From contig NC_091142.1 of NCBI RefSeq assembly GCF_041381155.1, positions 9,543,340 to 9,607,339 on the forward strand: 64,000 nucleotides of DNA. Direction: 5' to 3'. Shown here in pieces: positions 1-13,200 of this stretch (position 1 is the stretch's first letter; every line of letters begins with the position of its first letter). Source of the DNA: Argopecten irradians (lineage: Eukaryota; Mollusca; Bivalvia; Pectinida; Pectinidae). Under the pieces are notes generated by a model that was not told the origin of the DNA, searched no databases, and worked only from the letters and a program-made list of their open reading frames with translations. A program made the translations under genes and the position numbers.

Positions 1-302
1 TCCTGTAGACACAAGGCGATCCGGTGAATTATTCATCAAGTGATATAAATCTAAAATCAACGTATTTAACATGACAAGGACTTGTACAAAACATCACGCT
101 CAGGTCAAACTCAAACGTCTTCAATGTCATTTTCATGTCGTCAGACATGATGGTTTGTTTTCTTTATGAAAATTTTTATGTGAATTGAAATCGTGTCAAA
201 GGTATTGAGATTTGTGACGTCACTTAAAGGGTAATGTAAAGTGACTGTGACCTCAATACTCATTATCAGTGCGGCAGAACCGAGATGCGCGTTTGACAAC
301 TA

Positions 303-395
303 ACGGGTGACAGGTTCCATGACAGATACTGACCACAAGTCGATGTTTTTTCGCCGGGTACTCCGCCTTTCCACCACATATACATAGGAACAAAC
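303..395 (+). mobile_element. SINE body fragment
   Basis: Matches the middle of the SINE at 2960-3184 (the block around the GGTACTGACC and GGGTACTCCGGCTTTCC words) with about 20-25% differences by eye. Neither the tRNA head nor the tail is present. Confidence 0.55.
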
Positions 396-784
396 CATAC
401 CTAACGATGAGGGCTAAAACACTTTGTGTAAACCACAGTATTTTTGTGACGACGTAATTTCACGTTTAAATTCGTTTCACGAAAAGCCGGGGTTTCAGGA
501 GGAAAAACACCGACCTGTTGTCAGTATGTGCCAAGGAAACTGTCCCATATTAGTTGTCAAACTCGCGTCTCAGCAATATAATTTCGCAATTTAGTTTTAA
601 TCTGCATTGTACTTGTTGATATTTTTTGCGTGCAATTCATATTTGCGAACTCGTAATTTATGAAACTAATTAATCATAGTCGAAAAGACGTTTGTTTTGA
701 ATAGTAAAACACTCAGGAAAAACAAGATATGATAATTTACATAATTCAATATCCTTAATAACGATACCCATCATAATAACTGAT

Positions 785-845
785 GTTTGTTTGTTTGATC
801 AAATTAACGTCCTATTAACAGCCAGGGTCATGTAAGGACGGCCTC
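785..845 (-). mobile_element. SINE 3'-tail fragment
   Basis: The reverse complement matches the tail of the SINE at 2960-3184: the words GTCCTTACATGACCCTGGCTG and TTAATAGGACGTTAATTTG are shared with small differences. Only the 3' part is present. Confidence 0.7.
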
Positions 846-1179
846 CAATGTATGTGGTTTAGAACTTCTGTCGTCTTTATCGGAGGGGTAGATTTTAGAT
901 TTTAAAATAATAGTATATTACGAGTTGAAACTTGAGGAGCATACCGGTTATACAATAGCTCTCTCTCCCTCCCCCACCTCTCTCTTTCTCGTTCTTCCCT
1001 CACTCTCTCCCTCTCTCTCTATCTCAAATACAACTTTATATATTATGCATATATTCTCATGTAAATTCCATCTTGTCTGTAATTTGAATGTTTTATTATT
1101 TTTGGGAACGGGCTTTATATAAGTTGTATAACTTGTGCCCAATCCCATTGCACATTTTGCAATAAAATATGTTTAAATC

Positions 1180-1552
1180 CAATGTATGTGGTGTATTGCG
1201 TGTATGAAGTGCGTGATTCCTGTTTTGGGAAACTGTGGTATATTCGTGTTGCGTCTATTCAGCCGTGTCTGATGAACACAAAAATGCATTATATACAATA
1301 ATTTACTTTGCTTTGGTGCATACACAATCAGCACTAAATTCCATATAGGGCATATTGCCATGGAATTTTTTGGGGATGCAATTAATCATTTTTAATATTT
1401 TTATCTTGAAGTAAGATAAGACACTCACACTTTTCAATGGTGTAAAGTAAGAAATTTTTCTAACTGAAGAAAAATACTAATTCGTCTGTTTCTGTTTTTG
1501 ATAGAGAAAAAAAATACCATTCGTCGGTGGTGGAGCATCTTTGAATTAACAA
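1180..1552 (-). mobile_element. TTAA-type MITE, degenerate third copy
   Basis: The reverse complement from 1552 starts AAAGATGCTCCACCACCGAC and shares internal words with the two better copies, including the GGGGATGCAATTAAT and TCCATATAGGG blocks. The left end is too diverged to place. Confidence 0.5.
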
Positions 1553-2959
1553 GATATTTTGTAGCATGTCCCTCAGAAGAAGTCATTTACCCAGACACAT
1601 TTCCTTCGCTACATTAACATGTAGGCCTATACTATGTGAATGTATTTACGTCTCCTCGGGATCCTGTTTTGTCATATATAGGTGTGTGATATCATCTTTA
1701 AGTCATTATGATGCATTTTCCTCCTCTATTATAACTTCTGAAAGATCCGTATCTTGCACTTTATAAATGGTACAGACTTCTATAATGATTTTATCTCAGT
1801 CTATGAAATCGCGCTCTGATACGTATAATAAATTTCGATTGAATATGGTACAGTAAGGAGCTCTGGAAATTAGAATACATACAGGTATATACATATATGT
1901 ACCTATCCTAGTATGCGTATCGTTTTTAGATAGTTTAGGGGTCTAGGCCAAAAATCGGTAAAAAAACATACAAAAAGAAATGTATGCTTTACAAAACTTC
2001 TAATACACTAGGATAGCTGATAAATTTGTAGCATATTCTCAGGTCCCTGTGTGACAAATTACACATATACATTTAATGCAACCAAATTATTCCATTTGCC
2101 ATCTTATCTGTATCTTCATCTCCGGGAAAGACGCTTTAAAATTCGAGACCATATTTCCTATCGGCTTTTAATCTAGACGTTGGTCTTATTTTGATAACTA
2201 CAATAATATCTTACATAACCAAAAGACATGGAGAACGTATTCTGATGAATTCTGGTTGTGAAATCTCACCTGTGATGTATACAGGTATCTTTACCTTTTA
2301 TGGAGTCATTAATACCAGCGCATGTCTAAAGTCGTTAAGAATAAACATAGATAAACAGACGTTCTGTATGTATACTGTGAACAGGGAAATTTACGCGAGG
2401 GGTGACTTTGTTTCGGGAAGAACGTTTTAGCGCAAACATTCCCCCGATTGAACCTAGCGAAAAACAAATGGAAATAGGATGAAGTCAACATCAAGGATTC
2501 CGTACAAAAAAAAACCCAATTTATTTGGTATACGTGTTTCTGATGGCTAGGCCATCCATCACCATTTGTCATTTATGATTGTCTATAGAGCGCTGTTGAA
2601 TACTTCTTGTATCCACCTCGGATGTTGCAAAAGTTCACAGGTGCATTTAATTCAAAATTAATATCATATGGCAGCAAATTCATATCGTGTGTATTGCACA
2701 TAAGTAAGAATATCCACGTGACCAGATAGCATGTCTCCTTCTCGCCCGGAACTGTCATACCTGGCTGCATTAAAAATTAATTAACACCGTCTATTACATA
2801 GGTCAGCAACATCAGCTGTTGATTATAAAAAGAATCTTGAAGAGAATCATAGTGCACTGTACAGTAACCTCTACAAATTTAATAGGTAACTGATTGACTC
2901 CCAAGGTCAGGGTATCCTTCAATGACGTATGGGGTACAGAGGTCATGTGGGTCAAATTT

Positions 2960-3184
2960 TTTTTGAGGGGCCGCGGTGGCCGAGTGGTTAAGATGTCCCG
3001 ACATATTACCACAAGCCCTCCACCTCTGGGATGCGGGTTCGAATCCCATGTGGGGCAGTTGCCAGGTACTGACCGCTGGTCGGTGGTTTTTCTCAGGGTA
3101 CTCCGGCTTTCCTCCACCAACAAACCTGGCACGTCCTTACATGACCCTGGCTGTTAATAGGACGTAAAAATAAACAAACCAAAA
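2960..3184 (+). mobile_element. tRNA-derived SINE with target-site duplication
   Basis: A tRNA-like head carries an A box (TGGCCGAGTGG) and a B box (GGTTCGAATCC). It is followed by a body and a 3' tail ending in AAAATAAACAAACC. It is flanked by the perfect 11-bp duplication GGGTCAAATTT at 2949-2959 and 3185-3195. The clean flanks suggest a fairly young insertion. Related fragments lie at 303-395 and, reversed, at 785-845. Confidence 0.85.
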
Positions 3185-3896
3185 GGGTCAAATTTACATA
3201 ATACATTGTACAATTTCTGAACACCCCATTGTCGTTTTTAACTCCATATCAAGGATCTTCGTCCTTGCTCCATATAATATACATCTGGAGCCAAAACGAA
3301 CACCAGGAGCCAGGTGTTAGAGATTTAGATAGATAAATCAATAAATATCAGTTGAGATCAGACATGAACTTTTCTCACAACTTCTGTTATCTACAACTGT
3401 ATTCATAGAAAATTGCACCTTGATGAGTTATGGGCAAAGGGAGACAACTGTATAAATATTTGTGGAATATATTTTTTCAAGGAGAGTAAAGGGAAACAAC
3501 TCCTGTAAACTTGTTCTTAAAAATAAGACACATTATAAAATCATTCGAACTAATTATATATATATATCTGACATAAAATCTGTATTTTATGTTGATTTTT
3601 TTTTTATTACTTCGTCGACTGATTATCATTTAAAAAATCCGAGGAATCGGATTACATTGGGGTCATTATTATAGTTTGATTTTGTGTGAAAGAACTTTCA
3701 TAATCTTCTCTTTAATATCAATTTGTGGGTTACAAAGAAATATTTGCACATTTTGTCAATGTCTAACAGTAGCAGGCTACAACACAACTGATCTGAATTA
3801 TCATTCTTTCTACATCATTCTCATGTATTTATTTTTTTTTGTAAATTATCTCTATCGCAATTAAGAAATTTACTACACAACGAATAAAAGTGCCTA

Positions 3897-4248
3897 CTGT
3901 ATTCGCCGTAATTAGTACCCCTCCACTTTTCTATATAGAAAAGTTGAAATTGTATAAACGCCCCAATCCCATTGATTAAACAATGTTTTACAACATGTTT
4001 TGCCTCTAACAGCAGCATTGTTGCCCATATTACATAAACTTGCGAGTCATTTACATGTCAATCACAACATGATAATGTATCTCAAAGAATAAAAGGCCTA
4101 CTGTAATAGATTAATGCATCATGAGTACAGAAAGATTTAAATAATGATGGACGTTTTTCGTCCACAACTTACATTTTGGTTCATTAATTATTACCCTGCT
4201 TTATTAGAATTATTAAAGTGCCCTGGGCGCTAATTACAGCGAATACAG
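3897..4248. mobile_element. Inverted-repeat MITE with TA target site
   Basis: The arms read CTGTATTCGCCGTAATTAG on the left and CTAATTACAGCGAATACAG on the right, with TA outside each end (3895-3896 and 4249-4250). It is about 350 bp with no coding sequence. A TA duplication suggests Tc1/mariner-type mobilisation. Confidence 0.65.
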
Positions 4249-4323
4249 TATAATGTTAATGAATACAAGTTTGAATCACAGACTTAAAATCAGGTACAAT
4301 GTACTGTATATACATTGTACATA

Positions 4324-4488
4324 TAGTCAAATTTAACTTAAGGATCACCTCTGTATAAAGACCACCTTTCTCAGGGTCTCAAATGATAAATTTCAACACA
4401 AGTCAACCTGTGTATAAAGACCACCTGACTATAAAGACCATGGCATCTTTGTTCATTGGGTGGTCTTTATAGACAGGTTTGACCCTAC
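4324..4488. mobile_element. Short element with repeated ATAAAGACCACC motif
   Basis: ATAAAGACCACC occurs at about 4366 and 4423 and its complement GGTGGTCTTTAT at about 4459, so the ends are roughly inverted. It is about 160 bp and looks like a foldback repeat. No target duplication is clear. Confidence 0.4.
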
Positions 4489-5897
4489 AATTTCAACAGA
4501 TTCAACGAGCAACAAGTTAGATTACTATTTTAAAAATTTATTTCTAAAATGCCAATCTACAATTTATTATATCTATTAACATTACTGTACACTTGTACAT
4601 GATTTCACTGATACAAAATAATATTGAATGACATCTAATTGAAAAACTGCAGAGATATTATGTGAAATGCATTTAATATTATTTGTGAAAATATACTACT
4701 AGTATTTTGTGAAAATATCTTCAAAAATTTCCTTACAACATACAGAAACACTGACTAGTAATTTTACAGCCGGACTAGTAATTTGTATTCACAAAAGCAT
4801 CCAGACTGCCATTTGGGTAGAAAATTGTAAACTTATGTTGACTGAATTGGAAGTGCTGAAGGAAAACGGCTGTATATTTAATTTGGACTAGTGATTAAAT
4901 AGTTGGACCAGTAAATTTTTTAGTTTCCTAGTCCAAATGACTAGCAGCGAAAAATTAGCGTCACAGACTGATGATTTAACTACTTAAGAGGTAATTTATA
5001 TAGTTAAATGGTGAATCTCTGAAAAAACAATCGATAATCGCCAAGCCGACTGCAGACAGGTGACCAAAAATTACATTTAATTTTACTAAATTTTTTTACA
5101 ATATTACCACATTTTGACTGCTCTTTCTGAATTTGTAATAATTTAAACAACACTATTCCACTATTTCTGACCGTTGCTCCTGATCTGAAGAAAGCAAAGA
5201 AACTAAACATAACATTTTGGTGAGTTTCTCTTTATCAATATTAATGTATTATCCGTATTATTTAACTATAAGTTACTTGAAGAAAATTTTGAATAATGCT
5301 TTTTTTCAATTCATAAAAGTAGATATGAAAATTCATAGAAAAAAAGAAAATACAAAATGTACAAAGATTATAAACTTTAGTAAAATTTAGCACTTTGAAC
5401 TCAACTATATATGTCACAAACCTGTGGCAAGATGGTATAAATTAAATAAGAGTATGTGGCCTACCTACACTTATCAGTCCTAATACAATAATATTAGAGG
5501 CTTGATATTAAGAAACTCCTGATAGGCAATGTTAGACATGGCGTAACGATCAAAAGTGTCTTGTTGTGCTATACTTCGAACATTGTTGGAGTATTTTAAG
5601 TCTATAACAAAAACTTTGGCCAAAAAAACGATACGTTCACATCCAAAACAATAAACATAATTCAAAAGTATCATAATATACATTAACATATATAGAAAAC
5701 ATATGCATGATCCATGATAGTATTTACTAACTTGATAAAAAAAAAATGAATCCCAGAAATTTAGGACTTTAATGGGCAACCTGTTTATAACAATTCCTGG
5801 TTATTATATCTGTAAATAGAACCATAAATCCTAACAAACCAATAGGTTTTCTCTTGATGTTGGAATGGTGAGATACTGGTGAGATTCAGTGATAATA

Positions 5898-6353
5898 ACA
5901 AGAGATCCCAGAGGGATCTTGGCGCCCACCAAAGAATGATCTACGTCTGACAATTGAAAGAGGGATCTTTTCTCTGCTTTTCAAATTTTTACTACATATT
6001 ACTACATATGACATTCGAGATAGATTACTTCAGTACTTTCTGAGAAATAGCAGTAACAAACTTCAATTATCAAAATTCAAGATGGTGGCCTGTTGGCCAT
6101 CTTGTTGACCAATCGCTTCCAAAATGCAATATGCACAACTAGGGCCCTAGGGGAATATATATATGAAATTTAAGACAGATTGCTTCAGTACTTTCTGAGA
6201 AATAGCGGTAACAAACTCCAATTATCAAAATCCAAGATGGCTGCCTGGTGCCATCTTGTTGAATGATCGGTCCCAAATGTGCACAACTAGGGCTCTAGGT
6301 GAACCTACAAGCGATTTGAATAGCCCACCATCCGATGATGGTGGGCTAAAAAT
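5898..6353 (+). mobile_element. Pearl/Helentron-like non-autonomous element, short copy
   Basis: Starts ACAAGAGATCCCAGAGGGAT (hairpin AGATCCC/GGGATCT), has about two internal units of the 155-bp repeat, and ends in the hairpin TAGCCCACCATC...GATGGTGGGCTA followed by AAAATG. The same ends occur in the larger copies at 12798 and 60744. There is no coding capacity. Confidence 0.85.
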
Positions 6354-6930
6354 GTATGTCATATAAGCCTTTGATTTTCCACTTTGGATTTCTCATTGGA
6401 TATGGTCACATAGAGGCTTATATTTTGCATATAGAGAATCACAAGAGTCAGTACGACAGTTGTGAAGTCACACAATCCGAATGTTAAGTTCTGATATATA
6501 CTCAATATCGGTCTACATTAAGCTTCTAAATCTACTCTTGACAGTAACATATCAATGTGCGTATTCCATGGGAATATGTACTCTGATATCATGTAGAGTT
6601 AATAATGTAGCTGACCTTTTTGAAACACTTGTCATATATACATGTACAAGATACCTTGTATGAACATAACATATTAAAAAGAAAAGTTAAAGTATACCAA
6701 GTTGACATACATATGATAAACATGTACACGATGTCCATTTATAATATTCAGAGAAGAAGTATGGGGGTAAGCCCAACCACCTGTATGACAAATCATCACC
6801 CAGCAAGCTTAAGGATGCTACCAAATTTGGTCTAATTCTAAACAGTGGTTTTCAAGAAAACTGATGATTATGTGAATTTTTGCCGGACGGATGCTGGACG
6901 CCATGATATATTAGGCATAAGCTCCCCTTG

Positions 6931-6936
6931 TTTATT
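6931..6936 (-). terminator. Candidate HIRIP3 polyadenylation signal
   Basis: AATAAA on the minus strand, about 295 bases beyond the TGA of the HIRIP3 reading frame. It was the first perfect hexamer I noticed downstream on that strand. Such hexamers are common in AT-rich DNA, so this is only a candidate. Confidence 0.25.
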
Positions 6937-7230
6937 TGAACCAGATGAGCTTTTAAAATTTGAGGATCTTCCGATTTGTTCAATATGGTTTTATACTGAC
7001 CTGGTAGAATCTAAGATAATGACCTCGCTCATTATTAATTACACACGGTAAGTATAACACCATAGTGACTTCAACAAAGGTCCATAATTGTCAATATTGT
7101 CTTTCACTTACTCTACGATTACTCCTGAACTGTAAAATGTCCTGATTTAAAAATTTACATGATAAAGTTAACAATATGACTTCGACATAAATAAACATAA
7201 ATAAATATTAAATCAGTTGATTCTTCACTG

Positions 7231-10200
7231 TCAGTCCGATTCTTCACTATCAATGATGTCTTTCAGGCGACCAAATTTCACTCTTGGAGGCGTGCATTGT
7301 TTCATTGGTGAGGGTGAGTTTCTTGAAAACAGACTGTTAACTCTTCGTTTCGGTCGACCTGAAAAAGTACAAAAAAAATTAATAAAAGCAAAAATTCCCT
7401 TAATTGGATATATATATAGGATCTGTCATCAGTTTTTTTTCATACTCATTTCAATTTTTTTGCTATTTCATCTTTAACAAGAACACTGTATTTTAACGAA
7501 TTGAAATTTTCACAAACTGGATATAAGAGAACAATTTTTCAATATAAAATTTCCACCTTCCCAACCTCAATATTATCCCATGAAATATCTACCCTGCATC
7601 AATTCCCTCGCTATACAGTACTAAGCATGGCCCTACCATGGTCTTTAATGATAATATTATCAGTGTCCAGTTCTGCTGCCTCCTTCTTCAGTCGAATCTT
7701 CTTTGCTTTTTTCATATTAGGTTTCCCTGGAGGTAAATATAAAGTCAGACCATATTAACTCTAATTAGAACATACTTATATAATCTGAAGTACCATATTT
7801 GACCCAATAAGCCCTATTAAATGAATTTCCCCGCCCCATAAGGATGCTACCAATGCAATTTGACGAGTGTTATCCTATTTTTACTTTGAGAGAAAAAGTT
7901 GTTTACATAGAAAATAGCCAAATTGACCCTTTTGGCCCCATCCCTCAGGCCCCAAAGGGTCAGTCCAACTATTTGAATTTTTTTTAGTCCCCACCACATC
8001 AGGATGATACCAGTCAAATATTATAAAGACCAGCAGATATTAAGACGAAGAAGTAGATTGATGACGAACAGACTAATGACAGAGCATCATGTAAGCTGGT
8101 GTGTTAATCATGATAGTGACAAGTGAATGTAAAGATCACTTTTAATTTGGCCCCACTGCTTTGAAACTTCTTAATTTTTAATATTCAGAAAACTGGCTGG
8201 TATATCTCTAAAGAATTTGCGTTAAAAATATCAATACTACATAATATTCTTGTAAGGAGAATTCATCTCTAGTGGTTTTCCTGGATGGCCGCACATCTTT
8301 ATTGGCATTTTGAAAATTTTGATTATTAAGTTGTATAGAAAAATACTCTCATATGTGGATAGGAATATTCTACCCTCTGAAACACAAAATGTTGTAAACC
8401 CTTGGCAAGCATTGGATATTACTACATTTTAAGACAGTCGGGAAAAATATCTCTATTCCTCATCTATATATATAAAAGTCTTATCATAATATTACACAGT
8501 ATTTCACCTTTCATGCCATGTTTCTCCAGAATCTGTTTGATCCTCCGAATGATGTGAGCGTCAGTTTTACAGCCCTCCAGATCTCGATTACTGCGGATAA
8601 AAATGCCCGCCTCACGACAGATCTTCCGTAACTTTGTGACATGCGACTCTCGCTTTTTGACACCTCTCTTGGATTTACTCTGGTAAAAAGTAGAATTGTA
8701 TTTTATCATAACTGGCAATAACATAATGAACAGTGTGTGTGAGTCAGTATGGTCAGAAAGGAATATGATGATCGTACAAGTAAACAATGACATCAAAATA
8801 ATATCACCAACTTTAAAGATGCTCTACCGCTGACAAATGGTAATTTTTCACTATTAAAAACAGGAGCAGACGATTTAGTATTTTTCTTCAGCTACAAAAG
8901 TTACTGACTTTACACCATTATCACCATTGAAAAGTTTGAGCTTCTAATTTTACTTCAAGTTAAAAACATGAAATAGAATTAATTGCATCCCCAAAAAATT
9001 CCATGTCTCTATATCCTATATGGAATGAAGTACTGATTGCACATGCACCAAAGGCGAAATGTATTATTTTATATTATTTTTTGTGTTAATTAGACATATA
9101 TATACACAATTAAACACCAATTATTGTTCAAATGATGAATATCATTTATGCTCTGTCGGCGGTGGAACATCTTTAAAATGTTGGTACATTAAGAGGATAT
9201 TATTACACACAGTAAAATGTGTTATTGTCTTTTTAAAGACCCACTACAAAACAGTGATATTTTTTTTTGTAATTTTTTTTTCTTTTCTTAGACAAACTTA
9301 TTATGGTACCCTAGGCCTTATGCTCTATTTTCTGTGCCAGTATTACCTTGGTTTCCTTCGGACTGCTCGACTTCCGTCCACCTTTACCAACCTTGGACGG
9401 TTTGAGAGGTTCGTCCTCAGAGGATATACTGGAATCAGAGTCACTCCCGGAGTCCTTGTCAACAAAAAGTAACAATTACTCAATTTACATAATGTGTGGA
9501 ACAACCAATTCTCTGTGAATTAAACCATTTCATAATTGAACATGCATTTGGTAAATATTTATTTTCATTTTTATTATATTTCCAGTACAGAAAATTCCTT
9601 TTTACACTTTTCCCAAGATTATTCAGATGTATGACTTTGCTAAAACGGCGAGTATAATCTACAACTCTTCATGTAAATCACAACAAAAAGAAAAGAGTTA
9701 AATGGCAGTAATTAACACATAGTGATTATTGTTTTTCCTTTTTTCCAAGACAAACTTATTATGGTCCCCCTTATGCTCCAGTTTCTGTGCCAGTATTACC
9801 TTGGTTTTCTTCAGACTACCCGACTTCTGTCCACCTTTACTGGCCGACTTCCGTCCACCTTTACCGGTCTTGGACGTTTTGAGAGGTTCGTCCTCAGAGG
9901 ATATACTGGAATCTGAGTCACTCCCGGAGTCCTGGTCAACAAAAAGTAACAATTTTAATATTGTTTGACATAATTCTGGGAAATAAACCTGTTGACTGAC
10001 ATATGCGTCACATGTGTGCAAGTTACTGTTAGCTGTCATTCAAATTTTTTATGCTGTCTACTGATGTTTCTTGCACAGACATATAAATAATATCAATAAT
10101 AATAATACTTTTTTGATATTTTACTATGTTTGACAGTTTTATTCTTTTTTTCTCTCAACAACAATTCCACAGAAAATCATAATCAAAAAGAGTCTGCCAT

Positions 10201-13200
10201 TGTGTTGCTATGGTAAACAACCATGCTCCATTCAACTAATTCTCTATGAATTAAACAATTTTACAATTGAACATACATCTGGTACATAATTATTTTCATC
10301 TTATTTATATTTCCAGTACTTATGATTCTTTTATACATTTTTCTCAAGATTATTCCGATGTATGACCTTGATAAACCGGCAAGTATAACCTACAACTTCA
10401 CATATAAATAATATCGTGACAAAAAGAGTTCAAAGGCAGTTATCATGATACAGTGATTTTTTTTCTTTTTCTTTTCAAGACATATGTATGATGGTCCCCT
10501 TATGCTCCAGTTTCTGTGCCAATATTACCTTGGTTTTCTTCGGACTGCCCGACTTCCGTCCACCTTTACAGGCCTTGGACGGTTTGAGCGGTTCATCCTC
10601 AGAGGATATACTGGAATCAGAGTCACTCCCGGAGTCCTGGTCAACAAAAAGTAAAAATTACTCAATCTACTCTAGATCTACAACCCAAGGTTTCACATAC
10701 AAGTCCTTTGTGTGTTGAGCAAATGAGTGTCGCTGCAGAGATCGACTAAACAATGTTTAACAACAGTTTGATGATTATAATATTAGTATTATTTTTCCAG
10801 TGCATATGAAACACTTTTCCCAGGAATATTCTAATGTATGACGTTGATAAACCAGCAAGTAAAACCTACAATTTTCATGTGAATCAAGACATAATAAAGC
10901 GTCATGAGGAATATATGGGAACGCTTTCTACTTTTTATGACAGATTACTGAGTTACAAGTATAACCCTCCCCCTCCCTCCAAGACAAAGGAGAAGGTACG
11001 TTAGGACTCGAATATGGCCCCAAAATTAATTCTCCAGTAAAGAACAACATATTTTGCCTTATAACAGTTGAATACATTTGCTAACACATTACATGGCGAA
11101 AATATCCCGCATGTGCCAATTATCTTCACTATGACGTCATCAACATGCAGTTTCCTGCCATTTTTCACAAAAATCCTTGAAAAATCATACTTTTTTAGCG
11201 GTTTTCTCTAAAAATGAATTTGACCGCCTTCGTGGAGCAGAAAGAGATTTTCACACGTTGTGTATCGTGTATTTACGCATATCCATGCAAAATATAAAGT
11301 TGCTCCAAGGTGGCAGCCAAATCCATTTCAAACCATTTCTATCCTAAAGATGATGAATTTCTAGCAAAATTTGGCGAGAAGAGGAAAATCCTCAATTTGA
11401 TGACGTCATAGGTGGAGCACATCGTGTACATGGTTATAAAAAGTTATGTTTTGATGAATGGCAAGTGTGATAGTATTTATTGATTTGAAATTGATGTGGA
11501 TCAGAGTTAATATTTTTCGGCCTGAAAAATTAAGGCCAAATACTGGTCCTATCATATCTACTCCTTTAAAGTGGTTCCCCTTATGCTTCAGTTACTATGC
11601 CAGTATTACCTTGGTTTTCTTCAGACTGCCCGACTTCCTTCCACCTTTACCAGCCGGCTTCTGTCCACCTTTACCTGCCGGCTTCCGTCCACCTTTACGA
11701 GCCTTGGATGGTTTGAGAGGTTCATCCTCAGAGGATATACTGGAATCAGAGTCACTCCCGGAGTCCTGGTCAACAAAAAGGAACGGTGAATATAATCTAC
11801 AACTTTTCATGTAAATCGTGACAAAAAGAAAAGAGTTCAATGGCAGTGATTAACAGATACCGGTAATGATATATGTTTTTCCTTTTTTCCAAGACAAACT
11901 TATTATGGTCCCCCTTATGCTCCAGTTTCTGTGCCAGTATTACCTTGGTTTTCTTCGGACTACCCGACTTCTGTCCACCTTTACTGCCTGACTTCCGTCC
12001 ACCTTTACCGGTCTTGGACGGTTTGAGAGGTTCGTCTTCAGAGGATATACTGGAATCAGAGTCACTCCCGGAGTCCTGGTCAACAAAAAGTAACAATTAC
12101 TAAATCTACTTTAAATTCATTTTGTTGGTTTTCACAGTAAATCTTTCATTACATTTTTTTTTTCAGTAAATCTTTCTTTACCTTCATTTTCTGCAGACTG
12201 CCTGACTTCCGTCTACCTTTACAGGCCTTGGACGGTTTGAGAGGTTCGTCCTCAGAGGATATACTGGAATCAGAGTCACTCCCGGAGTCCTGGTCAACAA
12301 AAAGAAACAATTACTCATTCTACTTTACAACCCATAGTTACATATACAGGTCCTTTGTGTGTGGAGCAAATGAATGTCTCTGCAGAGACAATCTAATTAA
12401 AATTTCACCTGTAATTCCACTCCACCACAATACTCTATGTTACACTCCAATACAAAATTTAACAATTCCCCGTTCAGCTTCACCTCAGCATGCCAAATGG
12501 CCTAGAATCAGAACATCTTGAGGCGTACTTCATGTAGCTAATAAGCACTTATACTTCCAAGAGAATCAACCACTTATACTTCCAAGAGAATCAACCACAC
12601 TGAAGGATTTGTAGGCGACATGTTGATTGGCTAATTGTAGGGGTCATGCTGAGGTGACCCTGAATAGGGAGTTGTTAGATCTTGTATTGGAGTGTAACGT
12701 TGAGTTTAGTAGTGGAGCGGAATTACAAGTCAAATTTTAATTAGATTGCTGCAGAGATTAATTAACTTATGTTTTTGCATTTAAAGACAATATGTATACA
12801 AGAGATCCCAGAGGGATCTTGGCGCCCACCAAAGAATGATCTACGTCTGACAATAGAAAGAGGGATCTTTTCTCTGCTTTCAAATTTTTACTACATATTA
12901 CTATATATGACATTTGAGAAAGATCTTTTCAGTACTTTCTGAGATATATAACACTAACAAACTTCAATTGTCAAAAACCTGTTGGCCATCTTGTTGACCG
13001 AACGGTCCCAAAATGCAATATGCAGATCCTAGGAAAACCTACATATAAAATTTGAGACAGATCACTTTAGTACTTGCTGAGAAATAGCGTTAACAAACTT
13101 CAATTATCAAAATGGTGGCCTGTCGGCCATCTTGTTGACCGATCGGTCCCAAAATGTATCATGCATAACTAGGGACCAAAGGGAACCAGCACATGAAATT

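Larger units (their letters stand above)
1..2948. other. Gene-free interval at the left edge
   Basis: Apart from the SINE pieces (303-395, 785-845) and the degenerate MITE (1180-1552), there is a CT-rich simple tract at 958-1022 and AT-rich single-copy sequence. No exon with a credible splice or start context was seen on either strand. Confidence 0.6.
3196..7230. other. Intergenic interval downstream of HIRIP3
   Basis: Holds the inverted-repeat elements at 3897-4248 and 4324-4488 and the short pearl-like copy at 5898-6353. 4690-4960 has several ACTAGTAATTT words. The rest (5000-5890, 6360-7200) is AT-rich with no supported gene. Confidence 0.55.

Noticed and set aside
2968-3060. tRNA-like sequence with A and B boxes
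   Set aside because: It is the head of a SINE with a long body, tail and target duplication; the tRNA fold is not complete.
9059-9472. 137-codon plus-strand frame
   Set aside because: It runs from a MITE into the antisense of a HIRIP3 exon, with no family similarity.
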